In this document: positions 56,057 to 64,000 of the stretch, piece after piece
How positions within the stretch are numbered: the stretch's first letter is position 1
Layout: every line of letters begins with the position of its first letter
NCBI RefSeq assembly: GCF_024168645.1
Contig: NZ_JALJWF010000001.1
Location: 3,289,501-3,353,500, forward strand
DNA length: 64,000 nucleotides
Source: Pseudomonas sp. GGS8
GTDB lineage: Bacteria; Pseudomonadota; Gammaproteobacteria; Pseudomonadales; Pseudomonadaceae
Direction of reading: 5' to 3'
Made by a program: the position numbers and the translations under genes
Notes under the pieces: generated by a model
Databases searched by the model: none
What the model saw: the letters and a program-made list of their open reading frames with translations, nothing else
Told to the model about the DNA's origin: nothing

Positions 56057-59000
56057 TAGCCAGCCTCTTGAGGAGTTTCAATGGCGTCATCCTGGTCGGC
56101 GACTTTGCGCTGGCCCATGGACGACACGGTGACGAAGAACAACGGAACCCAGAAGATCGCCAGGATCGTGGCCGTGAGCATACCGCCAATCACCCCGGTA
56201 CCGATCGCATGTTGGCTACCCGAACCTGCGCCCGTGGAAATGGCCAGCGGTACCACGCCGAGCACGAACGCGAGCGAGGTCATGATGATCGGTCGCAGAC
56301 GCATCCGGCAGGCTTCGATCGCGGCATCGCGCAGGCTACGCCCTTGCTCATGCAGTTCCTTGGCGAACTCGACGATCAGAATGGCGTTTTTCGCCGCCAG
56401 ACCGATGGTGGTCAACAGCCCCACCTGGAAATACACGTCGTTGGACAGGCCGCGCAGGCTGGTCGCCATCAGGGCACCGATGATCCCCAGCGGCACGACC
56501 AACATGACCGCGATCGGGATCGACCAGCTTTCATACAACGCCGCCAGGCACAGGAACACCATCAGCAGCGACAAGGCGTACAACGCTGGCGCTTGCGAGC
56601 CGGACAGACGTTCCTCGTACGACAGACCCGTCCAGGAAATACCGACACCAGCCGGCAGTTTCTTGGCCAGGGCTTCGACTTCGGCCATGGCTTCACCGGT
56701 GGAATAGCCAGGCGCCGGGGCACCGAGGATTTCCATCGCTTCCACGCCGTTGTAACGGGCCAGTTTCGGCGAGCCGTAGATCCATTCCCCCCTGGCGAAC
56801 GCCGAGAACGGAACCATGGTGCCGGCGCTGTTGCGCACGTACCACTTCTTCAGGTCTTCAGGGCTCATGCGAGCGCCAGGCAGGCCTTGCACGTAAACCT
56901 TCTTCACACGACCGCGGTCGATGAAGTCGTTCACGTAGCTACTGCCCAGGGCAATCGACAGGGTGTTGTTGATGTCGGTGAGGGTCACGCCCAGGGCGCT
57001 GGCCTTCTCATCGTCGATTTCCAGCTGGTACTGCGGCTCGTCGTTCAGACCGTTCGGACGGACTTGCGACAGGACCTTGCTTTGCGCCGCCATACCGAGG
57101 AACTGGTTACGGGCTTCCATCAGCTTGTTGTGACCGATACCGGCGCGGTCCTGAAGGAACACGTCGAAACCGGTGGCGTTACCCAGTTCCAGTACCGCCG
57201 GTGGTGCAAAGGCAAACACCATGGCATCGCGGAAGGTAAAGAAGTGCTGTTGGGCACGGGCCGCCAGTTTGAACACGCTGTTGTCGGCGTTACGTTCGTC
57301 CCACGGTTTGAGCATGATGAACGCCATGCCCGAACTCTGGCCACGGCCGGCGAAGTTGAAGCCGGTCACGGTAAACACCGAGGCCACCGCATCGGCTTCG
57401 CCGCCATCCTTGCTCGGACGCAGCAGGAACTCGCGCATTTCATCCACGACCACTTGTGTGCGCTGGGAGCTGGAGCCGGCCGGGGTTTGCACCTGAGCAA
57501 ACAGTACACCCTGGTCTTCTTCCGGCAGGAACGCCGTTGGAATGCGGGTGAACAGCCAGATCATGCCGACCACGATGATCAGGTACGCCAGCAGGTACGG
57601 AGCCTTGTACGCGAGCATGTTGCCGACGCCGCGCTCGTAGCTTTTGACGCCTCGGTCGAAGTTACGGTTGAACCAGCCGAAGAAGCCGCGTTTCGGCGTG
57701 CCGTGCTCGCCTTTCGGAATCGCCTTGAGCATGGTGGCGCAGAGCGCCGGGGTGAAGATCAATGCAACCATCACCGACAAGGCCATGGCCGAAACGATGG
57801 TGATCGAGAACTGCTTGTAGATCACACCGGTGGAACCACTGAAGAACGCCATCGGCAACAGTACCGCCGACAACACCAAGGCAATACCGACCAGCGCGCC
57901 CTGGATCTGCCCCATGGATTTCTTGGTGGCCTCCTTGGGTGACAGGCCTTCTTCGCTCATGACCCGTTCGACGTTTTCCACCACGACGATGGCATCGTCC
58001 ACCAGCAAGCCGATGGCCAGCACCATACCGAACATGGTCAGGGTATTGATGCTGAAGCCGAAGGCCGCGAGGATCCCGAACGTACCCAGCAATACCACCG
58101 GCACGGTCATCGTGGTGATGACGGTGGCGCGGAAGTTCTGCAGGAACAGGAACATCACCAGGAACACCAGCACGATCGCTTCGACCAGGGTTTCAACCAC
58201 ACCCTTGATCGATTCGGTCACCACCGGGGTGGTGTCGTACGGGAACACCACTTCCATCCCTTGCGGGAAGAACGGTTTCAGGTCATCGATGGTTTTGCGC
58301 AGGGCCTTGGCGGTGTCGAGGGCGTTGGCACCGTTGGCCAGTTTCACCGCCATACCGGAAGCCGGGCTGCCGTTGAACTGGGCGCTGACGCTGTAGTTCT
58401 CGCCACCCAGGCCTACTTCGGCGACGTCTTTGAGGCGAACCTGCGAGCCGTCCTTGTTGACCTTGAGCAGGATTTCCTGGAACTGCTCGGCGGTCTGCAG
58501 GCGGGTCTTGCCGATGATCGTAGCGTTCAGTTGCTGGCCGGGCAGGGCAGGCAAGCCGCCGAGTTGACCGGACGAGATCTGGACGTTCTGCGCCGCGATG
58601 GCGGTTTTCACGTCCACCGGGGTCAGGTTGAAGTTGTTCAACTTGGCCGGGTCGAGCCAGATCCGCATCGCGTACTGGGCACCGAAGACCTGGAAGTCAC
58701 CGACACCGGCGGTCCGCGAGATCGGGTCCTGCATGTTCGACACGATGTAGTTGGACAGGTCGTCCTTGGTCATGCTGCCGTCGCGTGATACCACACCGAT
58801 GACCATCAGGAAGTTTTTCACCGACTTGGTCACGCGGATACCCTGCTGCTGTACTTCTTGCGGCAGCAGCGGGGTGGCCAGGTTCAGTTTGTTCTGGACC
58901 TGAACCTGCGCGGTATCGGAGCTGGTGCCCTGCTCGAAGGTCGCAGTAATGGTCATGCTGCCGTCAGAGTTACTTTCCGACGAGACATAACGCAGATTGT

Positions 59001-59217
59001 CGATACCGTTGAGCTGTTGCTCGATCACCTGCACCACGGTGTCTTGCACGGTTTGTGCAGACGCGCCCGGGTAAGTCACAGAGATCGCAATGGCCGGAGG
59101 CGCAATGCTCGGGTATTGGTTGATCGGCAGCTTGAGAATCGATAAAGCCCCGACCAGCATGATCACCAGGGCAATTACCCAGGCGAAAATCGGACGGTCG
59201 ATAAAAAATTTCGACAT
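56056..59217 (-). CDS. ttgB: RND multidrug efflux pump permease (MexB/TtgB)
   Basis: 1053 residues, HAE1 RND family. Proton-relay Asp pair in [19 protein letters not shown]-terminal [31 protein letters not shown]; porter and funnel domains with [12 protein letters not shown] and [17 protein letters not shown] region. Inner-membrane trimer that expels solvents and antibiotics through TtgC. Confidence 0.96.
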   Translation of the reverse strand: MSKFFIDRPIFAWVIALVIMLVGALSILKLPINQYPSIAPPAIAISVTYPGASAQTVQDTVVQVIEQQLNGIDNLRYVSSESNSDGSMTITATFEQGTSSDTAQVQVQNKLNLATPLLPQEVQQQGIRVTKSVKNFLMVIGVVSRDGSMTKDDLSNYIVSNMQDPISRTAGVGDFQVFGAQYAMRIWLDPAKLNNFNLTPVDVKTAIAAQNVQISSGQLGGLPALPGQQLNATIIGKTRLQTAEQFQEILLKVNKDGSQVRLKDVAEVGLGGENYSVSAQFNGSPASGMAVKLANGANALDTAKALRKTIDDLKPFFPQGMEVVFPYDTTPVVTESIKGVVETLVEAIVLVFLVMFLFLQNFRATVITTMTVPVVLLGTFGILAAFGFSINTLTMFGMVLAIGLLVDDAIVVVENVERVMSEEGLSPKEATKKSMGQIQGALVGIALVLSAVLLPMAFFSGSTGVIYKQFSITIVSAMALSVMVALIFTPALCATMLKAIPKGEHGTPKRGFFGWFNRNFDRGVKSYERGVGNMLAYKAPYLLAYLIIVVGMIWLFTRIPTAFLPEEDQGVLFAQVQTPAGSSSQRTQVVVDEMREFLLRPSKDGGEADAVASVFTVTGFNFAGRGQSSGMAFIMLKPWDERNADNSVFKLAARAQQHFFTFRDAMVFAFAPPAVLELGNATGFDVFLQDRAGIGHNKLMEARNQFLGMAAQSKVLSQVRPNGLNDEPQYQLEIDDEKASALGVTLTDINNTLSIALGSSYVNDFIDRGRVKKVYVQGLPGARMSPEDLKKWYVRNSAGTMVPFSAFARGEWIYGSPKLARYNGVEAMEILGAPAPGYSTGEAMAEVEALAKKLPAGVGISWTGLSYEERLSGSQAPALYALSLLMVFLCLAALYESWSIPIAVMLVVPLGIIGALMATSLRGLSNDVYFQVGLLTTIGLAAKNAILIVEFAKELHEQGRSLRDAAIEACRMRLRPIIMTSLAFVLGVVPLAISTGAGSGSQHAIGTGVIGGMLTATILAIFWVPLFFVTVSSMGQRKVADQDDAIETPQEAG

Positions 59218-59220
59218 GGT

Positions 59221-60378
59221 TTACTCCCCTTTGCCGCCGACAGCGATTTTGGCTGTCTGTGCGGGGACCGGGCTCTGGGCGCCAACGTTGGTGGCTTCTG
59301 TGGCCTTGACTTCAACGCCGGGTCTGACGAATTGCAGCCCTTCGGTGATCACGCGATCGCCGGCCTTCAGACCGTCTTCAATCAGCCATTGGTTACCAAC
59401 GGTGCGGCTGGCCTTGAGCTGACGCAGTTCAACCTTGTTGTCTGGACCGACGACCAGTGCGGTCGGGGTGCCTTTGAGGTCACGGGTCACGCCTTGTTGC
59501 GGAGCCAGAATCGCCGCGCTGTTCACGCCGGATTGCAACTGAGCGTGAACGAACATGCCCGGCAGCAGGGTGTGATCAGGGTTCGGGAACACCGCGCGCA
59601 GGGTCACGGAACCGGTGGTCTGGTCAACCGAGACTTCGGAGAACTCAAGCTTGCCGTCCACGGCGTACTGGCTGCCGTCTTCCAGGGTCAGCTTGACCGC
59701 GGCGGCGTTGTCGCCCGCTTTTTGCAGACGACCGCTTTCCAGTTCGCGGCGCAGCTCAAGGAGCTCCACCGAGGACTGGGTCACGTCGACATAGATCGGG
59801 TCCAGTTGCTGGATGACGGCCATGGCGTCGCTCTGGCCGCTGCTGACCAGCGCGCCTTCCGTCACCGACGAACGGCCGATGCGACCGGAGATCGGTGCGT
59901 AGACCTTGGTGTAGCGCACGTTGATCTGGGCGCTCTGCAGAGACGCTTCCGATTGCAGGCGGTTGGCCAGGGCCGTGTCGTATTCCTGACGGCTGACGGC
60001 CTGTTCGTCGACCAGTTGTTTGTAGCGATCCGAGATCGATTTGGTCGAACGCAGGTTGGCCTCAGCGCTTTTCAGGGTCGCGTCATAGACTGACGGGTCG
60101 ATCTGATACAGCTGCTGACCGGCCTTGACGTCGCCGCCTTCCTTGAACAGTCGTTTGAGAATGATGCCGTTGACCTGTGGGCGAACTTCGGCAATGCGGA
60201 ACGCACTGGTGCGCCCCGGAAGTTCGGACGTCAGGGTGAAGGCTTGTGGTTGCAGGGTTACGACGCCGACCTGAGGGGTGGGTGCGGCAGGTGCCGCCTC
60301 TTCCTTTTTACATCCGCTGAGCAGCGATGCCAGGGCGATGGCAGTAACCAGAGCGGTAACAGCTGGCTTGAGTTGCAT
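59221..60378 (-). CDS. ttgA: RND efflux periplasmic adaptor (MexA/TtgA)
   Basis: 385 residues. ATG at 60378 with GAGGA upstream; an in-frame extension to 60585 is not protein-like. Lipoprotein signal with lipobox LLSGC, then lipoyl half-motifs (IAEVRPQVNGIILKRLFKEGGDVKAGQQLYQID, VYAPISGRIGRSSVTEGALV) around an alpha-hairpin. Three bases upstream of ttgB. Divergent from ttgR. Confidence 0.95.
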   Translation of the reverse strand: MQLKPAVTALVTAIALASLLSGCKKEEAAPAAPTPQVGVVTLQPQAFTLTSELPGRTSAFRIAEVRPQVNGIILKRLFKEGGDVKAGQQLYQIDPSVYDATLKSAEANLRSTKSISDRYKQLVDEQAVSRQEYDTALANRLQSEASLQSAQINVRYTKVYAPISGRIGRSSVTEGALVSSGQSDAMAVIQQLDPIYVDVTQSSVELLELRRELESGRLQKAGDNAAAVKLTLEDGSQYAVDGKLEFSEVSVDQTTGSVTLRAVFPNPDHTLLPGMFVHAQLQSGVNSAAILAPQQGVTRDLKGTPTALVVGPDNKVELRQLKASRTVGNQWLIEDGLKAGDRVITEGLQFVRPGVEVKATEATNVGAQSPVPAQTAKIAVGGKGE

Positions 60379-60465
60379 GAAGATCCTCGGGTCAGGCGCG
60401 CAAATTGCGCACAAGAAATGTGGAAGGTTTAAAAATTTTACCGGGTGGATAAGTAGCTTGCTAAT

Positions 60466-60496
60466 GAATATACTTACGTTCATGGTTGTTTGTAAA
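60466..60496. promoter_or_regulatory. TtgR operator between ttgA and ttgR
   Basis: On the minus strand it reads TTTACAAACAACCATGAACG then TAAGTATATTC, matching nearly base for base the TtgR operator I recall from P. putida. It lies in the 264-base divergent promoter region. Confidence 0.8.
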
Positions 60497-60642
60497 GGCC
60501 TTGGCGGCGTATCCATACGGTTACAAAAGCCGATCAAAGGTTTGAATTGTAGGCCCGGGACGAAGCCCGAGAGTGCTCGTCCCACTTTTATTCAGCGGAT
60601 ATTCAGACATCGCTGAGGCACCCTGATTGAGGTTTTACTGCC

Positions 60643-61275
60643 ATGGTTCGTCGTACCAAAGAGGAAGCTCAAGAAACCCGAAGCCAGATACTCGAAGCGG
60701 CAGAAAAAGCCTTTTTCGAGCGGGGCGTGGCACGCACGACGCTGGCGGATATCGCCACCCTGGCCGGGGTGACCCGCGGGGCTATTTACTGGCATTTCAG
60801 TAACAAGGCGGATCTGCTGCAGGCGATGCTCGATACACTGCATGAACCACTGAATGAAATGGCCAAGGCCAGTGAAAGCGAAGATGAACTCGATCCGCTG
60901 GGCTGCATGCGCAAGCTGCTGATTCATTTGTTTCAGCAAGTTGCCATGGACCCGAAAACCCGACGCATCAACGAGATTCTGTTTCATAAGTGCGAATTCA
61001 CCGATGAAATGTGCGACCTGCGCCAGCAGCGCCGAACGGTCAATCTCGATTGCAATGTGCGAATCGCGCTGGCCCTGAGTAATGCAGTGAATCGTGGGCA
61101 GTTGCCGGATAACCTCGACACTGCTCGCGCGGCCATCAGCCTGCATGCCTATATTGATGGCATCCTGTATCAGTGGCTGTTGGCGCCCGAGAGTTTTCAA
61201 CTGCACGCCGAAGCCGAGCGTTGGGTCGATACAGGGTTGGATATGCTGCGCTTGAGTCCCAGCCTGCGCAAATGA
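60643..61275 (+). CDS. ttgR: TetR-family repressor of the efflux operon
   Basis: 210 residues, TtgR length. HTH region [47 protein letters not shown]; ligand domain with [20 protein letters not shown] and [17 protein letters not shown]. Releases DNA on binding antibiotics and plant phenolics. Divergent from ttgABC. Confidence 0.95.
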   Translation: MVRRTKEEAQETRSQILEAAEKAFFERGVARTTLADIATLAGVTRGAIYWHFSNKADLLQAMLDTLHEPLNEMAKASESEDELDPLGCMRKLLIHLFQQVAMDPKTRRINEILFHKCEFTDEMCDLRQQRRTVNLDCNVRIALALSNAVNRGQLPDNLDTARAAISLHAYIDGILYQWLLAPESFQLHAEAERWVDTGLDMLRLSPSLRK

Positions 61276-61522
61276 AACAAAGTGCGTAATTGGATCCACT
61301 TGTGTCAAGGCATGACGCGGGAAATATCCCTGATTCGCTCGCCTTGGTGTAATGGGGTGCTTTTATATACGTACGCTCATCAGGTTGATAGATAGTGAGC
61401 TACGTATTTTGTAGGGATTTTGTGTCGAGTCTGTGAATGAGTGTGAACGCACCGGCTACCAGGACGCCGATTAGCCGACCAAAGGCATCGCATTTGCCTC
61501 AGTGGTTTTTGATCTTCCATAC
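61276..61522. other. Intergenic region after ttgR, no gene seen
   Basis: About 250 bases, AT-rich in the middle, without a ribosome site-ORF pair or repeat I recognise; the xenB terminator follows. Confidence 0.5.
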
Positions 61523-61558
61523 GCAAAAGCCCCGGCTCTTTCGAGTCGGGGCTTTTGC
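61523..61558. terminator. Terminator of xenB
   Basis: Arms GCAAAAGCCCCG and CGGGGCTTTTGC; it reads as A/T-flanked on both strands and could also end ttgR transcripts. Confidence 0.88.
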
Positions 61559-61575
61559 ATTTCAACGGTTGATGC

Positions 61576-62625
61576 TTACAGCGCCGGGTAGTCGATATAA
61601 CCGACCGGGCCCTTGCCGTAGAACAGTTCCGGACGCGCCTCGTTCAACGGCGCATCGGCCTTCAAGCGTGCCGGCAGATCGGGGTTGGCGATAAACGGTA
61701 CGCCGAACGCCACCGCGTCAGCCTTGCCGCTGGCCAACCACTCGTTGGCGCTGTCCTTGGTGAAACGTTCGTTGGCGATGTATGGGCCGCCGAAGGCTTC
61801 TTTCAATTGTGGGCCGAGGCTGTCGGCGCCTTCTTTTTCGCGTGAGCAGATGAACGCGATGCCGCGTTTGCCCAGTTCGCGAGCGACGTAGGTGAAGGTC
61901 TCGGACAGGTTGTCGTCGCCCATGTCATGGGAATCGGCGCGCGGTGCCAGGTGCACGCCAACGCGGCCAGCCCCCCAGACTTCGATCGCAGCGTCAGTCA
62001 CTTCCAGCAACAGGCGCGCACGGTTTTCCAGGGAGCCGCCATAGTTGTCGGTGCGCTGGTTGGTGCTGCTTTGCAGGAACTGGTCGAGCAGGTAGCCGTT
62101 GGCGCCGTGGATTTCCACGCCGTCGAAACCGGCGGCCTTGGCATTCTCGGCACCCACGCGGTAAGCGTCGACGATGTCGGCGATTTCAGCGGTTTCCAGG
62201 GCGCGCGGGGTCGGGTAGTCGGCCAATGGACGAACCAGGCTGACATGGCCCTTAGGCTGGATGGCACTGGGTGCGACCGGTGCTTCGCCGTTCAGGTACG
62301 AAGGGTGGGAAACCCGACCCACGTGCCACAGTTGCAGGAAGATTTTACCGCCCGCGCCGTGGATTGCTTTGGTCACGTTGCTCCAGCCGCGCACCTGATC
62401 GTTGGACCAGATACCGGGCGTGTCCGGGTAGCCGACGCCCATCGGCGTGACCGACGTGGCCTCGCTGAGAATCAGGCCGGCAGAGGCGCGTTGCACGTAG
62501 TACTCGGCCATCAGCGCGTTCGGCACACGGCCTTCGTCGGCGCGGCAGCGGGTCAGCGGTGCCATGATGATGCGGTTGGCCAACTCGAGGTCGCCCAGTT
62601 TGATCGGATCGAAAATAGTCGTCAT
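61576..62625 (-). CDS. xenB: Old Yellow Enzyme family xenobiotic/N-ethylmaleimide reductase
   Basis: 349 residues, FMN TIM barrel. Very close in memory to XenB of P. fluorescens, which reduces nitroglycerin, activated alkenes and N-ethylmaleimide with NADPH. Seen: IIMAPLTRCRADEGRVPN, the substrate-binding His/Asn pair in GVEIHGANGYLLDQFL, RTDNYGGSLENRARLLLEV and the end GKGPVGYIDYPAL. Twenty-one bases downstream of the MFS gene's stop, so probably one operon. Confidence 0.94.
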   Translation of the reverse strand: MTTIFDPIKLGDLELANRIIMAPLTRCRADEGRVPNALMAEYYVQRASAGLILSEATSVTPMGVGYPDTPGIWSNDQVRGWSNVTKAIHGAGGKIFLQLWHVGRVSHPSYLNGEAPVAPSAIQPKGHVSLVRPLADYPTPRALETAEIADIVDAYRVGAENAKAAGFDGVEIHGANGYLLDQFLQSSTNQRTDNYGGSLENRARLLLEVTDAAIEVWGAGRVGVHLAPRADSHDMGDDNLSETFTYVARELGKRGIAFICSREKEGADSLGPQLKEAFGGPYIANERFTKDSANEWLASGKADAVAFGVPFIANPDLPARLKADAPLNEARPELFYGKGPVGYIDYPAL

Positions 62626-62646
62626 TTAATAGCTCTCTTTTGGAGA

Positions 62647-63816
62647 TCAGTTAGAAGTAGCTGGGGCCAGTTCGGGGTCGCCGCTCTGACGGAAAGTAAT
62701 CAGGGTTACCAGCAGGGCGAGCACCGCCAGTGCGGCGGCTGCGAGCGGCACGCGGGTCAGGCCGAAGCCATGGGCGATGACGCTGCCGCCGACCCAGGCA
62801 CCGAGTGCGTTGCCGACGTTGAATGCGCCGATGTTCAGGGTCGACACCAGGTTCGGTGCAGCCTTGCCGAAGGTCACCACGTTCACTTGCAGGGCGGGGA
62901 CGGCGGCAAAGCACGCGGTGGCCCAGAGGAACAGGGTGATTTCGGTCGGGATCAGGGCCACGCTGGTCCAGGTCAGCACGGTGGAGACCACTGCCATGCT
63001 GATGAACACGCCGATCAGCGTCGCCGCCATGCCTTTGTCAGCCAGCTTGCCGCCGATGATGTTGCCGACTGTCAGGCCCAGGCCGATGAGCACCAGGGTC
63101 CAGGTAACGCCGCGTGGGGAGACACCGGTGACCTCGCCCAACAGTGGGGCGACATAGGTGAATAAGGTGAAGACCGACGCGGCGAACAAGGCGGTCATGC
63201 TCAACGATAGCCAGATACCGGCGCCCTTGAGGGCGCGCAGTTCGGCGCGCATGTCGAGTTTCTCTTCATCGCGCTTGGCCGGCAGGAAGCGGATCAAACC
63301 GATCAGTGCAACCACGCCGATCACGGTCACCGCCCAGAAGGTCGAACGCCAGCCGGCTTCCTGGCCGAGCGCGGTGCCCAGTGGCACGCCGAGGACGTTG
63401 GCCAGGGTCAGGCCGGTAAACATCAGGGCCACGGCCGACGCGCGTTTATTGGCCGGCACCAGACCTGCCGCCACCACCGAACCGATGCCGAAGAACGCGC
63501 CGTGGCACAGCGCCGTGACCACTCGGGCAAACATCAGGACGTTGTAGTCACTGGCCAGGGCGCAGAGCAGGTTGCCGATAATGAAAATCCCCATCAACAC
63601 TACCAACGCGGCCTTGCGCGGCAGCCTGGCGGTGGCCAGTGCCATGAACGGCGCACCGATGGCCACGCCCAGGGCGTAACCGGTCACCAGCCAACCGGCG
63701 CCGGGGATCGACACGCCGAGGTCCGCTGCCACATCGGGCAGCAAGCCCATGATGACGAACTCGGTGGTGCCGATGGCGAAGGCGCTCAAGGCCAGAATGA
63801 GTAGCGAGAGGGGCAT
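62647..63816 (-). CDS. MFS exporter, DHA1-type
   Basis: 389 residues from the ATG at 63816 (AAGGA upstream), twelve membrane segments. Start LLILALSAFAIGTTEFVIMGLLPDVA and motif GAPFMALATARLPRKAALV match sugar-efflux/drug exporters of the AraJ/YdhP type. With XenB downstream and an ArsR regulator upstream, it probably belongs to an electrophile or redox-stress response unit. Substrate unknown. Confidence 0.9.
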   Translation of the reverse strand: MPLSLLILALSAFAIGTTEFVIMGLLPDVAADLGVSIPGAGWLVTGYALGVAIGAPFMALATARLPRKAALVVLMGIFIIGNLLCALASDYNVLMFARVVTALCHGAFFGIGSVVAAGLVPANKRASAVALMFTGLTLANVLGVPLGTALGQEAGWRSTFWAVTVIGVVALIGLIRFLPAKRDEEKLDMRAELRALKGAGIWLSLSMTALFAASVFTLFTYVAPLLGEVTGVSPRGVTWTLVLIGLGLTVGNIIGGKLADKGMAATLIGVFISMAVVSTVLTWTSVALIPTEITLFLWATACFAAVPALQVNVVTFGKAAPNLVSTLNIGAFNVGNALGAWVGGSVIAHGFGLTRVPLAAAALAVLALLVTLITFRQSGDPELAPATSN

Positions 63817-63842
63817 GGTTGATTCCTTATCGGCGTAAAGGG

Positions 63843-64000
63843 TCAGAGCTCTTTGCTGAAGGTGCGGAGGAATTCCTGGATGGTTTCCTCGTTGCGTTTG
63901 AAAAAATGCCACTGGCCGACTTTGCGGCTGCTGATCAGGCCGGCGCGTTGCAGGGTCGCCAGGTGTGCAGACACCGTGGACTGCGACAAACCGCAACGTT
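63843..64000 (-). CDS. ArsR-family regulator (5' end outside window)
   Basis: Only the last 52 residues are present. They contain the recognition helix and wing, RCGLSQSTVSAHLATLQRAG and LISSRKVGQWHFFKRNEETI, ending FLRTFSKEL. This is typical of ArsR/SmtB winged-helix repressors. Twenty-seven bases upstream of the MFS gene, likely its local regulator. Confidence 0.85.
   Translation of the reverse strand, partial: RCGLSQSTVSAHLATLQRAGLISSRKVGQWHFFKRNEETIQEFLRTFSKEL

Noticed and set aside
56068..57942. 624-codon open frame antisense to ttgB
   Set aside because: Shadow of the efflux permease; composition and lack of signals argue against coding.
1..64000. CRISPR arrays, tRNA or rRNA genes, integrases, IS elements, prophage
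   Set aside because: None seen. The repeated units are REP-type palindromes with irregular spacing, not CRISPR repeats.

Overview
The window is about 64 kb of a Pseudomonas chromosome, most likely from the P. fluorescens group. The signs are high GC coding sequence, a TtgABC/TtgR efflux locus with a recognisable TtgR operator, a XenB-type reductase, a complete pca (protocatechuate) locus with PcaR sites, the bra/liv amino-acid transporter, and many typical fluorescent-pseudomonad REP hairpins of at least three sequence classes. It is mostly core-like chromosome with a few accessory insertions. No rRNA, tRNA, CRISPR array, integrase or insertion sequence was seen.

Layout. 1-5 kb: 3' part of a glycoside hydrolase, a beta-lactamase-fold esterase, an OmpA-type lipoprotein with a histone-like tail, pdxH, and a small membrane-protein gene that appears frameshifted. 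5-7 kb: a glycine-zipper lipoprotein, then a compact toxin-immunity pair whose toxin ends in a colicin E3-like 16S rRNase domain. 7-14 kb: nhaA, a PLP enzyme of the cysteine synthase fold, a flavoprotein, a lipoprotein, and a divergent SDR/LysR pair. 14-16.5 kb: a four-gene bufferin-type operon (DoxX, DUF2063, MNIO/DUF692, DUF2282 precursor). 16.8-21.8 kb: braCDEFG. 22-37 kb: a DUF2288 protein, a tubulin/FtsZ-like protein, a beta-hydroxyacid dehydrogenase, an MHYT-GGDEF-EAL protein, a YkgJ protein, an MFS transporter, rapA, several small Pseudomonas proteins and a Pit phosphate transporter.

37-50 kb: one locus carries the whole protocatechuate branch of the beta-ketoadipate pathway: pcaR, pcaK, pcaIJF, pcaHG, pcaT, pcaBDC, and an OprD-family porin. 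PcaHG opens protocatechuate, PcaB, PcaC and PcaD convert the product to 3-oxoadipate, and PcaIJ and PcaF take that to succinyl-CoA and acetyl-CoA. PcaK, PcaT and probably the porin supply substrates. Inverted-repeat sites (core CGATAAWCG) lie upstream of pcaR, pcaK and pcaI, and similar ones occur upstream of the porin.

50.5-54.5 kb: the most unusual part, a compact and apparently uncharacterised RiPP-like cluster. It holds a Cys-free NHLP-type precursor peptide ending in Asp, a GNAT acetyltransferase, an HExxH peptide-modification protein, and a 656-residue protein that fuses a divergent MNIO (DUF692) domain to a SagB-type flavin dehydrogenase, with no YcaO partner. 54.6-64 kb: ttgCBA with divergent ttgR, xenB, an MFS exporter, and the C-terminal part of an ArsR-type regulator that runs off the window.
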